DNA of 64,000 nt from Xanthoparmelia taractica (lineage: Eukaryota > Ascomycota > Lecanoromycetes > Lecanorales > Parmeliaceae). Each line of letters begins with the position of its first letter. The first letter of the stretch is position 1. Shown here in pieces: positions 43,853-57,500 of this stretch. The stretch is taken from assembly GCA_033085395.1 (NCBI GenBank), contig JANQBS010000031.1, forward strand, positions 124,001 through 188,000. Reading direction: 5' to 3'. The position numbers and the translations under genes are program-made. The notes below the pieces were generated by a model, which was not told the origin of the DNA, searched no databases, and saw only the letters and a program-made list of their open reading frames with translations.

Positions 43853-44653
43853 CAGCAGTGGTGCTTTTTGTAAGATGACCGAATGCATCTACACTCTTAT
43901 CTCTGCGTCGATAGATGTACACGAGAGATTAAACCATCAGAATCTCCTCATTCTGCGATCGGCTCAACTTTCTGTTCCATATTTTTTTTGGAGATTTAAT
44001 GTTGTTCTATCTCTTATCTCCTCTGTCGCATGATAAATCGTCTGAAGCAATCATTCATTATTCGTATTGGCTTCTTACCCACGGGTACGACAAATGATCA
44101 ATGCGCTTCTAGGCCTCAACAACATATTATTATTTAATTATTAATGGAAGCCTCTGCAGCTTGTCTCCCTGGAACTAACCCCTATCGCACAAGCTGTACT
44201 GCCTAAAGACTGAACGACGATCCCCTTTCTTTCCCCTTTTTCCGGGGCGGGACCTTGCATGGTGCGGGTTCAACTTTGTTGAGGGGTTTGCTCGGATGAC
44301 ACCCGAAACGCAACATCACAAATCTCCCCTCTCCTCTGATTACTATTCTTCCTCTCCCCTCTTGATCTTTTCAGCTTCACCCCATACATTGTTTGTACAT
44401 ACGTCCATTCATAGAGCTCTGTGAGTCTCGTCGTCGGTCATTGTCGGATATTTGTACCTTGGACTCAATTAGCCGTAACCTTCCCATTGGCGCCCTGATT
44501 CCAAATTACACGAGGGGTGGACATCTACACTTCTGAGAGCCTCCTTTCTCCTGACTTGGGGAGTGGATTGTGCAAGACAGGGCTATCTGCGGATTTCCAA
44601 GGGAAATCACGGCAATGAAGCCACAGTGCAAACCTTGAGGGAATAATGCAAAG
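43853..44653. other. Intergenic: DIS3 end / coiled-coil gene promoter
   Basis: 800 bases with pyrimidine-rich stretches. The second half likely holds the promoter and 5' UTR of the coiled-coil gene. No gene seen. Confidence 0.5.
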
Positions 44654-47600
44654 ATGATGGACCGCGGTCGTCCCAAATTTGACGCCTCTCCCTCTCATCC
44701 CTCCTCCACATCCAAGCCCCCCCCCTCATCCCACCAACAAGTGACAGCTCCAAAGGTTGAGCCTGTCAAACGCAAACCTGTCCCCTCTTCTACATCGCCC
44801 CTCATAGGCAGACTTCCACCCCTGTCGTCCGGAGGCGTCGTCGTTGCTCTTGGAGAGGACGACGCTGGCCAATTCAACCCTGGTGACCCTCATAGACAAT
44901 CATCTCTGCAAGACCCACCATCCCTGCCTCCTCCCAACGTCTTCTCTCCACCGCTGCAAGTCCGTGATCTTGACCAGTGGGTCCATACATTCCTCGCAGC
45001 CTCACCAACGCTCATCTGTTTATCCTAGGTTTCCCCGAGGCTACTCCCCACGTGGCCCTCAACCTCCACAAAGCGAATACTTTCCTCCCCTCAATACGGA
45101 GAATCGACAACCCTCTCCCCGGCCACAGAGGGCACGACAAGCTAGTGAATCCAGACTCCATGAAGCTACCCGGGCTAAAGCGGTCCCCAGTAACTTGGGA
45201 TTGCAACGAGCAATGTCCTTGCACCCTTCCAATCGACCCACGATTAATGACTACGAATCCTCTGATCCCACGGTGATAACGAAAACTCCCAGATCACCGG
45301 GGCCCAACAAACTCACTTCCTTCTTCGGGTGGAAGACCTCGTCCCCCATTGCCGAAGTCTCACCCACAACTTACTCAGAGGGTAGCCATTCACCGGCTCT
45401 TCCTTCACCACTGTCCCCATCACCTCATAGTATCACATCATCCAGCAAGTCGGCTTCTCGTATAACACAGATCCCAAAAGCAAACGGGAACATGGGTACC
45501 CAATACTTTCCGGGCACTGGCTTCCCAGTGCCGCCAGGTGCAGACGGAACAGGACAGTTTAATGACGTGGATGAAGAATTGCGTGAGGTCAGCATGGAGC
45601 TAGCTGGCTCGATACGGAGGGAATTGGAATTGGAAGATCTGGTGGACCAACTACGACTTGAAGCATCCCAAGGACCAGAATTGGGCCGGCGGACCAGCGA
45701 CTACTTTTCGGACTCCGGCAGTGGCTCATACAGGTATCCCTTAAGCGACGCTGGTGCAGGCAAGGGGGACGATCTAGCCAAGTTGAGAAGGATATCGGAA
45801 CAGGAGAAGGCACAGTTCAAGCTCAACCTGACGCAAAAGCTACAAGACGAACGAGACCAACGGAAGGCGCTCGAGGATCACGTCCAACAGCTTGGCAAGC
45901 AACTAGCAAACGTGAGTATAATGTCCGTGACAACATACTCCGTATAGCTAATCCATTGACAGATGGACGAAGAGCGTGCCCTATACTCTGCCGTCGTCAC
46001 TAAAGTCCATGACCTTGAGAGTTCCTTAGAAGATCATCGACGGCGGCTACAGGAAGAGCGACGGGCGAAGACAAATTTCGAGGACTTGCTAACGGCGCTT
46101 CGAGGTGAGATCTCACAACATCGAGACGAACGAGACAACCTTAGAGACGAGGTGGTGCCTCAGCTGAAAGCGCGTGTTGAGGGTCTTGAAAGTGAAGCTG
46201 CAGAACATCAAAAGCTGACGTATGATCACGCGCGGATGCATCAAGAGCTTCAATCCCTCAAGAATGAGAACTCTACATTGGTTAATGCTAGAAGGCCACA
46301 GCAAGAGGCTCCAAATCACGGTTCACAGTTTGGTTCTATTGCTGAAGAGGCGGGACAGTCGGACATTCAAGGGTCTGGAATGGGCCTGACCAGGTCGGGC
46401 TCCGTGGCAGGACAAAGGGGCGGATTGTCAAGAGCTCCTACTTTGAAGAGATCAAACTCCGTATCAACCAAGGAACGAGAATCCAGGGATTCTCTTGCAG
46501 ATAGAGTCAAAGATATTGAAATGCAGCGTGACGCTTTGCACCGAGCTTTGAAGAGCTTGCTCGATCGACAGAATTACCAAAAGATCGAGCATGAAAAGAG
46601 AATGCGGAACCTCGAGATTGAGAGAGATCGAGCTCTGCAAAACATGTCTCCTCGAAGAATGGGTTATGAGAAAGAAGTCACAGGCTTACGGCACGAGATC
46701 AACCAGCTCCGGCGGCGAGCCGAGGATGCGTCTATGCAAAAGTACCATATAGAAAAAGGTCTCGGTGGACTGAAGAAAGATCTTGATAGAGCTGAGCAGG
46801 AGACGAGCTCTTTGAGAAAAGTCCTGCAAGAGCATGACATCCTGATCCCCGAGATCTCAGGCCGCTCATCACCAGACGCCCTAACCGGGTCGCATGCCAC
46901 CTCTGCATCGCTTGAAAGAGCCTATAGAGATCTGCAAGTCACGCAAGCAATTTCCATCACAAGAATTCGGGAGCTGCATCGAGGCGCACCTTCAAGTGCT
47001 GAAGATGCCGACACGGCTGCCACGATGGATAAGTTACTGAAGAGCATGAACGATGCCGAGGCCGAGCGAGACTATGCGAAGAAACAAGCAGCAATCTTTC
47101 GAGCCCAAGCTGAATCCCTCATGGAAGCAGAGTCCTTCCATACCGGAGAGAACGCAGGTTTGGTAAACCAGCTTCGTGCTTCAGCAGACCGTGTGGAGGC
47201 CTTATCCTCCCAAGTGCGCATCCAACTGGAATCGAATGCCAGTTTGCGGCAAAGGCTCGCGGAAGCTGTGGGCAGAGGCGAAGAAGCGCAAAAGAACTCG
47301 ACCACGCGGATCAATAGCATGCAAGGCAAGCTCAAGAACCTAGAGGACAAGCTCATGAATGCACAGCAACACTCCGAGGAAGCTTTTGCGCAGCACGAAG
47401 ATGAAGTTCGTGAGATCAAGGAGAGCCACAATCAGCAACTTCAGCGGCTCAAGACCGGCTTGAAGACTCCCACCGTGTTTTCTTCCGCCGTCAATTCTCC
47501 CTCATCTCCCAAAACAATGTTTGGCGGCCGCTCCCCGAAACTGGATAGGACGACAACCGGGTTGGGTATATCGCTCGACGAGGCCCTCAAGACCGAGTTC

Positions 47601-47866
47601 TTGGAGAAGAGGGTTGCGGAATTGGAGAGGGCGCTGGGGGAGGCGGATCTGGAGATGGAGGAGGTAGTGGGGAGGATGAATCAGGCGCAGATTGAGGTCA
47701 TGGAGTTGCAGTCTGCTCGGTATGTTTGGAAGACCCCCTGAAGCATTGCAGCAACAGCAACAACGACTGACAATCCTCGTATAGCGACGAGGCCATGCGG
47801 CAGACCCGGAAATTGCAAGCTGCCATCAACGCCGAAAGGGAAACGGTCGACAAGCTGATGAAATGA
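44654..47866 (+). CDS. Large fungal coiled-coil protein, function unknown
   Basis: Four exons: 44654-44976, 45029-45911, 45963-47719 and 47785-47866; 1014 aa, with all junctions GT..AG and frame-preserving. Residues 1 to about 300 are Pro/Ser-rich and disordered (SSTSKPPPSSHQQ, FFGWKTSSPIAEV). From about residue 300 to the end there is an almost continuous heptad-type, Glu/Lys/Arg/Gln-rich coiled coil (MDEERALYSAVVTKVHDLES, EEVVGRMNQAQIEVMELQSA), with a Ser/Pro break near KTPTVFSSAVNSPSSPKT. The last exon encodes DEAMRQTRKLQAAINAERET. Filamentous ascomycetes have a conserved protein of this layout. A structural, trafficking or cytoskeletal role is likely, but I cannot assign it. Confidence 0.82.
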
Positions 47867-48327
47867 CCTTCTGCTTTCTGCTGGACCCCACCGGACCTGA
47901 CCGACGCTCCGGAGTTGCGTTGCGTTGCATTGCACTTGAGCGACATTGTCCTTTGTATCTGTACTTCCTGGAGCCCTTTGAATCATTGCGTCGGCGTTTC
48001 TTTGGGGTTTGGGGGCAGAGGGGGCCAAAAAACCACAGTATTGCGCCTTTGCTCTTGCATACGAGCTGAAACCCATTCTTCTTGGGGCGCACGGAGCGGC
48101 GCTGAGTGGCGTTGATATACCCTCCATTTCTTGTGCCTGAAGGGCTCTAGTCTCGACGCATGTCATTCACGTATACGGAAGCTACTTCAAGTGTTTGTGT
48201 AAGTGTAAGATGATTACGAATCTATTCTCTTAACTGGATAGGCCGAGAGCCGGTGCAATCAGACCATCACAGTCAGACACATGTGCGCTTTTTACGAGTA
48301 AGACTTGTTATTTTGTGCCTCATTCAG

Positions 48328-48328
<1 letters not shown>

Positions 48329-48361
<33 letters not shown>

Positions 48362-48390
48362 TGTATGTATGTATGTATGTATGTATGTAT
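48329..48390. repeat. (ATGT)n microsatellite
   Basis: Nearly perfect ATGT tetranucleotide run of about 60 bases, followed by a short CATCAT run. Confidence 0.95.
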
Positions 48391-48617
48391 CATCATCATC
48401 GATGAAAGTAGGCCCACCGCCGCCCGCCTGAATGAATTGAATTGAATTGAAAAAAAAAGAGAGAGAAGTGCAAATAGCAAGTAAATAAAGTAAAACGTGC
48501 AAAATACACATTCTGCAAGGTACAGCCAGCCATCCAGCCAGCCATAAATATCCGTATGCCCGGTCCGTCTGCTGGGCTGGACTTGCCCGAGCTGCGAGAA
48601 GGGGGGAGGGAGAGCCG

Positions 48618-48642
48618 AAAAAGTAAAGTAAAGTAAAGTAAA
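48618..48642. repeat. (AAAGT)n short tandem repeat
   Basis: Four to five copies of the pentamer AAAGT. Confidence 0.85.
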
Positions 48643-48665
48643 AGCCTTTCGAGCCTCACTCAATC

Positions 48666-48670
48666 AGAGA

Positions 48671-48715
<45 letters not shown>
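48666..48715. repeat. (GA)n microsatellite
   Basis: GA dinucleotide run of about 50 bases with one GGG interruption. Confidence 0.95.
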
Positions 48716-49702
48716 CTCTCATACACACCCTCTTTCTTCATCATCAATAATTTGGCTCGCTCGCTCGCTCGGTTGGCGTTGCGGCTTCTTCGGATTGACA
48801 GACAGGGCAGATGGATGGATAGACAGCTGGCAGGACAGGCGTCCTTGAAAACGAGGAATAAAATGGCCATCGGGAGTCGCACAACCCCCAAACAATTCGC
48901 ACTGTTAACTTCTTTTAGCGGTCGCGAAAGTACCGCATAATTGCCCCCCCCCCTTCCCTTGCAGCAAGGCTGGCTTACAACGACGTTGCGGCAGCAGCTT
49001 GGCAGCAGCGGATGCCGATCTTCTCGGCCGTGGATGAGGAATCCGAGGATCTGCGGAAAAAAGAATTGGGGGAAAGTTAAAAGAAAGGAAAGGAAAGGAT
49101 CGCTAGCCGCCATGATGAGAGAGAGAGAGAGAGAGATTTTGGGAGAGATCAGGGAGCATCATCGCCCCCTGTCTTTCTGCGGACGTACTCACATACATAC
49201 GTCATACATGAGCCGATCAGGGCCGAGCGGGAAAGGCACCGCGAGGCTGAAAGGGAGGGAAAGGAAAAGAGGGGGGGAAGGGGAGCGATCAGGCTGAGGC
49301 TGTGAGGAATCAAAAATTCCCAAATACCGAGTTTTGCGAAATCGTGCAGGAGAAGGCGCGACGCCTCAGGAGAAGAAAAAAGCAAGCCAGCGCAGCAGTA
49401 AAGGATTAAAGTCAAAAGTACTTTGGTAAAGAGGAGAAGAATGACTGAATGGTGAAAACAGTGTCACCTTCCTGCATTGAAACCGCGGCGATGGAAACGA
49501 ATAAAAGGGAGGGGAAAGGGAAGCCGCGCGCCCCGGCAGCCTCATGCGAGATACCGCAGAGAGCCCAGTTTCTAGAAAGTCGCATTGTTGAGAGAGGGGG
49601 GGAGAAGGCTTCCATCCTACTGCCACCCACACCACGACGCACACACAGACCACACACGGCGAGATGCATTCAGGGTCAATCACCTGCATGCATGCATGCT
49701 TA

Positions 49703-49746
49703 CCCACCCACCCACACGCACGCACGCACGCACGCACACCACACGC
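49703..49746. repeat. CCCA / GCAC tandem repeat
   Basis: Several CCCA units followed by at least five GCAC units. Confidence 0.8.
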
Positions 49747-49848
49747 ATGCCTCTAATGCAGCTCTGACAGCGCACAAGGAAGGGGAAAACAAAAGCCCAT
49801 CCCGCGCCATCCCTTCAATTGCCCGAGAATCTCCCACGCTCCCTAACA

Positions 49849-49884
49849 CCACACAGACACCACACACACACACACACACACACA
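49849..49884. repeat. (CA)n microsatellite
   Basis: Imperfect then perfect CA dinucleotide run. Confidence 0.93.
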
Positions 49885-50875
49885 TGACATAACGAAAAGA
49901 AAGTCTTGCACATTTCGCGAGGCCGCAAGATAAAGCAGAAGCGCCCGAATCTCGCAGGCAAGATACTGTAAGTGAAAAGTGGAACCATCCAAGACCAAAA
50001 ACGATTCAACCATGTCATGGTGTAACCGCTGCCACGCTGAATTACTGAAATAGAGTAGCTTTGCCATGTAACCGCATGATCACGAGGTAGAAACGAAACG
50101 AAACGAAAACAAGACAGCATCCCAAGTCGCAAGGGCTATGTAGTAGTTGTCGTTGAACGAGAGAAGAAACCACCAGCATGCCAGGAACCCTGCAAAATGG
50201 TCCAACAGAGAAACCTCGTGATGTCCCTCTCTCTCTGGTAGTGTAAGAGCAAAAAACAGCGTAAGCCTAAAACACAGGGAAAAAAAAAAACAAATAGTAA
50301 GAAGAAAAAATAAAAACGCTCGACCCTCCATCTGACCCTCACCCTTTCGTTTCCCCCCCGTCCCCCCGGCATCCCTTCAGCCATGAGCCATGAGCCATCA
50401 TCAGCCATGGAGCTAAGGGCAAAAACTCCGAGAATAGCAATTGCGTGCATGGTTTACATGGGACAGCTGGGGGGTTCCGGGCAAAAGCAAAGCCACCTTC
50501 CCTCACTCCCCCAGCGCTGACTTTTTCTCGTGCCTTGGTCAAGGGCGTGGGTTTTGGTTGTTTGGCCTGGAAGAGGCCATTGTAAGCGATTAGCATCAAA
50601 GAAGGATAGCAGTGCGGAGGGTTGTGCAAAAAAATAAAAAAACCTGCACGCGGCCGTTTTATTTTACACGAAGAAGTTTAGTTAGCTGGCTGGCTGGGTT
50701 TTACTTCTAGGGAGTATGCAGGGAAGTGGGAGGGCGAGATGGGGGGGGGAGAGTGGGAGTGGGAGTGGGAGTGTGGAGGGGGGAATAGAGTTACTACAGG
50801 AGTGGGCTTGACCCGGGGCGTTTTTACCCTACCCTTTCCTTTTCGGGTGTGGCGTGGGGTGGGACCGTTGCCAAC

Positions 50876-50950
50876 TTTTTTCTTTGTTTTTATTCTTTTT
50901 TTTATTAATTTTTTTGTTTTTTTGTTTTTCTTTTGGTCTTTTTTTAGTTT
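50876..50950. repeat. T-rich low-complexity tract
   Basis: About 75 bases, mostly T with scattered G, A and C on the plus strand. Confidence 0.9.
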
Positions 50951-51041
50951 TGTTAATTGTACTTTTCCAAGGTACCTTATTCCAATAGTCAGGAAAAGAA
51001 ACTTACGGCAAAGCCGAGACTATCTACCTTACTTGCGCGTG

Positions 51042-51063
51042 ATTGATTGATTGATTGATTGAA
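51042..51063. repeat. (GATT)n short tandem repeat
   Basis: Five GATT units. Confidence 0.85.
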
Positions 51064-52292
51064 TTCGGTGTCGATGATGGAAAAAGTGGTTGGGTAGTGG
51101 GTAAAGTGGTTTGGGTATAAATAAAAAAAGAAACTAGGGCAAGTTGATGGTTTTTTGTACCGAGTAGTCGTTGAATAGCTTCGATTTAGTTTGATACGAT
51201 AGATCAATAGATGGTGGCGGAAGCCAGCGGGGGGCAGACGTTGCCAATCGGAGCCAAACCCGGCGCTATGGTTTGGATGGTGCTTTCTCATCTGCCATGT
51301 CCGTGTACCTGAATCCGGACAGCGGCAACCTTTCAATTCTTTATAGACAAAAAGTATCATGATGATAAACCAAAAGCTGGACGGTACGACTTCAGCAGTC
51401 TATTGTCAAAGTGTCATGGTGTGGCACGACGAAGCTATCATACAGCGGCTGATTGGCGACTAAAAGTAAAAGCATCGTGGGAGCAACCTGTCAGATTGGA
51501 ATCCAACCTGGTCTACCGCTGCCAAAACAATAAGCATTACCACACACCCCCCAAACCCCTGGCACATGTCATGCCCTGGCATCAACTACCAGCTTAGGAA
51601 GGCGTTGGGAGGGATTCGCTATCAATCATTCAAACTCTTGTGCTGATGATTTCTTTCTCCATTGGGCCCTAGGCCATTGCCTAGATATCCAGGATTCCCA
51701 GCGTGTATTCCACCTATCATACTTCTTTGTACTCCTCCACCACTTCATCGCCAACCATCAAATCAAACAAATTGCCACTGGCCATCAACTCAAGCAAATT
51801 CGCATACTCAACACACCCGCCATGTTGTACAATCAGATGCGCCAGATGCAAATGCTCCTTTTCGCCTGCTTTGGGGTATCCCCGACCCAGTCCCTCGCCC
51901 TCGCCTCGCTAACAACCCATCCTGTACTCGTAGAAAACGGCACAAGATTGCAGAAAACCCAACCTTGTTGCCGGTGCATGAAAATTCTATGTGCTTGACG
52001 CCGAGAAAACTTCGTTATGTAACTGCCCCTCCCATTTCAACCCGCGAATTAGTATTAGTAAGATTAGGCTGTATGTGTCGCTGGACACCCCTCTCCCCAG
52101 GCAGGCTTGCAAGTGACTCCACCCTCGTAGACGAATAATGAAACAACGCGTAATACTCGTACATGTTTGGTCGACAATCTCCACCCATCAATGCTCACTC
52201 AAGCCCTGTTTCCTCGCTCCAGAGGCCGGCGCCCCACCTTGAGGCTCCCTAGTAACGACAGTTCCCCGGTCCCTGATGGAACCATGACTCCT

Positions 52293-54520
52293 TCATGCTG
52301 ACTTCTTTCCATGGCCAGGCGAAAAGTCTTTGGGCGTGCTATGATTGAATGTATACGTCTTGACCTCTGGCCCATGCTGAGACGGAACAGGCGGCCCGAT
52401 ATCAATCTTGATATCCAGCTCCTTGGGCACAGGAGCCGTACTTTGGAAGGGCGGCTGGTAAGGCTGGAAACTACCTATGCCGGGATGGGAGCTTGCAAAG
52501 TTTGGTTGTGGACCTGCGAAGAAGTTCATCGGTCCGCTATGACTATGGTGGAGCGTGTGGTTTTGCCGCATTGGTAAAGGCATCTGTGGCCCGTGTCGAT
52601 AAGGCTCCGGTGGTGTGACTGACGGGGTAGGCCAGCCTGCATTGAACCCGTCAGCTGCCATTGGAGGCGAGGCGTCAAAGAAGCTTGTTAGCTGTGGAGG
52701 AGCCGATTGGGGAGGGCAGTGGAACGGGAATGGCTGCTGACGATGCGTCTGTTCAAATGGTATCTGAGGGGCTGTATTTTGGTAGACCGGAGGCGATGGA
52801 GGCAAGCTGAAACCGGGCTGCGCAGCGTAGGCAGGGCTCGTGTTGTCCGGAACGCTTTGTTCCCAGCTCGGGGCCAATGGACTGCAATTGGACGCATAAT
52901 TCGGCCAGGTTGCATGCGCTTGTGGTGCAAAGGTGGCAGAAGATGGAGTGAGAAGACTCTGTTCAGCGCGCGGTATTTGAGCAATATGTGCGTTGATAGA
53001 GGCAGTGGGCTGAGACTCCGATAACGAAGCCAACTGGAAGCAAGATTCAAAGTTGCGGGGGGACATTTGAGCAGATGCCGTGCCAGGTTTTGTTACTCTT
53101 CCGGTCATGACTTGCACATTCAGATTGTTTCCCGTCGATCTGATACGGCGAACCGGTGATTGTTTGCTCGAACCTGGAGGAGACGCTCGTAGGTGCGAAG
53201 ACGATGTTACAGGTCCTGTATATGATACGCTTCGACTCGAATCCTGCTGAAGGGCTAACGGTCGTGGCCGCCTCTTCCTCGCGGCAAGATCAGAAGAACC
53301 GGCTCCAAAGGGAGATTTGGTGAGAACTGCATCAGGACTGACTTGAGGCGTCGCAAGACCAGTAGGGGAGACATGTGCAGTAGCAGGCGCAGGATTGGAT
53401 GCCCCGCGCAGCCCACCAAGTCCAGTCTGAGATTGCTGGATGTGTATTGTGTCAAAATTTGCTGCCAATTCAGAGGAGTCTGATCCTCGATGGGGAAAGA
53501 TTGACTGGTTGAGACTCCGCATTGGAGAGGTCCCTTGTGGTGGGGTTATGAACTCCTGATGCTCGCCTCCCTCCGAAGAGGACGTGACAAAGCTCTGGGT
53601 TGAAGGGTTGCCAACAGGGCTCCCGTCAATGGCAGTGTGATACATTGGTTGAGATTGAGCGTTGGCATTGCCGTGGACGAACCTTTGGCCCTGCTTTTGA
53701 GCAGATGCTCCGACGAAAGAATCCGGGGACCAGGCAAATGGGTCTCGTTCAGCGACCGTTTGAGCCGGCATCTTCAAAATGTCGTAGGAGTCGGTCGCCC
53801 ACATGGGATCGGTTCCTACAGTGCCGGGGAAATTGGGTTGCAAAGCTGGATTGTTATTGAAATGAGGGAGACCACCCACGTTAGCGGTGTACTGTCGATT
53901 CATCTCCTCCAAGTTCGGGAAGTCAAAGGAGGTAGCAAAATCGGTTGACAAGCCTGGGCCTTGCCCTGGAGAAGAGAAGTTTTCTGAGTGGTAAGCTTGA
54001 TGCATTCCTTCGTACTCAGTTGAGTGGAAGGCAGCTGCTGAACCTTGGTGGTTATCCTGTTCCGGTGAAACATCATATCTCCGCTCTTGTGGATTCTGAT
54101 GTTTTGCTTTAGCTCGGCGATTTTGAAACCAGTTCTGCGATCAAGGTCAATACGAAAAATGACACAAGCAGAGCGGTCACGTACGTTGACTTTTTGGAAT
54201 TCAACCCCCATCTTTTCGGCGAGACCCTTCTTGTATTCTGTGTTCGGCTTATATCTCTCGGCGAACTCGGCTTCCAGTGTGGCCAGTTGCTCTTGTGTGA
54301 GACGAGAACGAGTTCCCAAGTCGCCGTCGTCCGTGTTGGTAACGTTCTGGGTCGGATAAGCTTGTCGTTCGTTGTATGGTTTGTAAGTGGTTTGGAACGA
54401 TGTATCTTTGGCGGTGTGGTAATCATGCGAGTCGTTCTTTGGCATTGACCCGTGGAATTGATAGCCCGAGTCTGCCGTAGGGAACATGGACTCGGGTTGA
54501 GGATAATCGTAGTGAGCCAT
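52293..54520 (-). CDS. Homeobox transcription factor
   Basis: Two exons, 54520-54185 and 54134-52293, with a 50-nt intron (GTACGT..GCAG); 725 aa. The homeodomain spans about residues 66-125 and is split by the intron in helix 3. Exon 1 carries RSRLTQEQLATLEAEFAERY and EKMGVEFQKVN, and exon 2 begins NWFQNRRAKAKHQ, the canonical recognition helix. The rest is a long Ser/Pro/Gln-rich region expected to be disordered, with a small basic patch (ARKRRPRPLALQ). A nuclear, sequence-specific DNA-binding role is secure; homologous fungal homeobox factors act in development, but the target genes are unknown. An in-frame ATG at 54532 is an alternative start; I chose 54520 for its better context. Confidence 0.9.
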
Positions 54521-57500
54521 TGTGGGAATCATATGACCATGTTTCGCGTGGGCTTAGCTGGTAGAGACCGGGCGAGAATCCCCAAGGGCCCGGAGAGCAA
54601 GCCAGTCAACGCTTGATAATCTACTTGGGTCTTTGGAGGAGCCAGCACGTTTGGGACGACGAGTCGTCGAAGAGCTTCAGCTGCTATGGACGACAAGTGT
54701 GGTAAAAAAATACTTTGGTATCTTGATAGTTTTGGTCTCGTGATCGAAAGATAGGCTCTGGAGGGTGGTTCGAGCGGTTGGGGGGGGGGGGGTGGTTTGA
54801 ATTAGTGGGCAAGTGCGATTGGGAGGTCTTAGGAGGGGGAAAGGCTTCAATGGACTAGCAAGATTGGGGGGGAGGAAAAAGCGAGTGTAACGGGTCGGGA
54901 AAGCAAGACGAGGTTTTGATGAGCGAGCGTGAGGATATTAAAGAGTGGTGTGAATAGTGAGGAAAGTGAAAGTTGGAGGGGACGAGGTAGTATTACTACT
55001 GCTGTACGTACGAGAAAACAACAATTGAAAAGGACTAAATTGTGTGTTAATGGGTTTTTTGGAGGAAAGGATTGAAGACCGACGAACGGCGCGAAAGCTC
55101 CGGGAAGGCCCCGCGGCTAGGGGCACCGCTAAGTTACTTTTAAAAGGGTCTTGGGCCCTTTAGCACCATTACTGTTAGTACATGTTAGCTTAGCATTTTT
55201 TTACTTGGCGGACGCCGGACGGGTAGTGTGTACATTCAATGCTTACCCCTGTTCCTTGCCCCCTCCTTAGCGGTTATCTTAGCCTTAGTTTTTAGACTGA
55301 CTCCCATTACCCTTAGTTCAAGGGTACTTTACTTTAGGCTTCCTTTTCAACTCGCTCAACCTGCCAAGGCTTCGGGTACCAAGACTTTTCCCCCTACTTA
55401 CTTGTACCGTGCAAATCAGGCTTTGGGTTTTCGCCTGCTGCAATCGCGCATTACATTTTTATGATTTTTCAAAAATGGAAAAGAAAACGAAACAAAAAGG
55501 TTAGTCCTTGAAAAAAATGTCGATTCACAAATCAAACCACTGTAATTGTTATTGATAGTAACTGGACGCTTCCCTTTGGTCGAAATCTCCAATCATCAAT
55601 TATCCAGACAAATTCACCGCGCAGCCTCAAAATATCTTACACACAATCAATCCACCACATGTGCCGCATGCAGACGATTCGAAGCGAGGCAAAGACCTTG
55701 TAGGATTTCAGCTGCTACTTAGGTCCTGCGAACACGAGGTACTTCGACTTTCCCCTTGCGTGACCCATCAATCTCCACATGATCCAAAGCATAACTGCAA
55801 AATACACATGACTCCTGTCGTCATCGCCTCAAGGTACAGACACCAAAGACATGCTCCCACGACCATTCGCTAAGATCTGCCACGAGGCCTGCCCGCGACT
55901 TGACCTAAACACACCCCCCCCCCAAAATACCCCTGGCCGGAATTACGGTCCTTCCCATGGTTGTAGCTATTTTTATTCCTTTGTATACATGTATCATCTC
56001 ATCTAGTATCTATTGTTTGAGAGCTCGATAGATCCTTCGGTTATCGTCCTTTTCCAGTCATGATCATCATCTCCCCCCATGCCCCAATAATCCAGCAGTC
56101 TACAAGTTCATGCTTGCAAGGCAAGGTGATGTTGTTGGCACGATCGCGCTGGTGATGCAAGGACCTATTTCTGGATACACGGATACACGCTGACTGCATT
56201 AGTACCATTCGGCATCTGGTACGTACTTCTAGTAAGCAACATGTGGCAGTGGGGGGAGTTTTTCATCAAGGCGGTCCGCGATGATTTAGTAGTAGACAAA
56301 GTACGAAGTAGTCAATAATAATGATGATGATGTCTTGCCTTCAAAGACGAGGTCGACTCTGTGATCCAGACCATTAGGTTAAAAGATAAATTAATGCAGC
56401 TAATGCGCACCTTTCGGCAAATGGTTGGATCAGAAGATAGTCGTTACAAGTCGGCAAGTCGGGCACCGTGCTCTGTCGGGATGATCATGACGATGTTGGA
56501 GTGGGAGCGTGAGGCTCCCAAAGGATTTCCGGACGATTTTATCTCCCTTGCAGATCATCGAGATCATCGGAGCTTCTCCCTACTTCTCCACCCTCCCTCT
56601 CGCCCCTCTGGCTAAACAAAGCCAACACAGTTTTATCTCTTCTCATAAGCGAGAGTGAGACAGCTGTCAAGATGCCTAGGTTCACGGCACTGTAGGTGCG
56701 AAAAGGCTTCGGCACTCTCACCTGTCGGAACCCGTACCTGCAAGCCTCCAGGACACATAAGACCTGAGCGACTCGAAAAAGGCATTCTCACTTCTCACCA
56801 CTTGATGAAGCGAAGAGAAATCTCACTCCGCCGTGGCAATTGCCTGATTGGAGGAGCACACTTGGCCGGAAAGCCTCGTATTTTCCACTCCGACTTCCTT
56901 GAGGTATCGGGGCAAGCGCATGAAGACACCAAATTACCTTGTCGTAGCGCTGTCAAACCGTCTCCTCCCGTCTTCCTACCCTATTCCTACTAGTAGTAGT
57001 AAGAGGACTCTAACCAGTATCGCAATGTCCCAACCAACGGTGGGGCTTTTCTGGAAGGTGCGCCTTCTGTGCCTGGTTGCTTCAGCTGTCCTCAAGGACG
57101 CCACAAAGCCTCAGGGGCAGACCCTGTAAGATCTCACACACAAAACGGGGAAGTAAAGGCTCAGCTGCGACGGTGCAGTCTGCACTCCGCAAATGCAGCA
57201 CGCAAGGCCCGACTGAACGTTTGAACCTGGAACTACCACACCGCCCATGTCTCATGGGAGTCATGGCCATTCGTCGCGTTTCTGTTTCGGCACCATTGCG
57301 TATTTTTGCCCCAGAGCGCAACAATCGGCCAAGCTAGTCAAGACTGCCGCTTCAGTCGCTTCAGTTTTCAAGATGATCATGCCCGTTTTTCGAGGGATCT
57401 GCATAAATCTAGCCCAAATCTATTCGGATAGCCACAAGACGATGTCCTTTCTCGGTCTAGCTCAGTGCCACAAATACCGAATGCGGCATCAAGGTTCGAC

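Larger units (their letters stand above)
47867..52292. other. 4.4 kb gene-free region rich in simple repeats
   Basis: No supported gene on either strand; ORFs up to about 160 codons are low-complexity products. It contains (ATGT)n, (GA)n, AAAGT, GCAC, (CA)n, GTGGGA, T-rich and TTGA repeats (listed separately where clear). It separates the coiled-coil gene from the 3' end of the homeobox gene and could hold a long UTR, a non-coding transcript or distal regulatory DNA. Confidence 0.6.

Noticed and set aside
51662..52138. 158-codon plus-strand ORF in the gene desert
   Set aside because: Pro/Thr/His-rich low-complexity product without a start context or motif.
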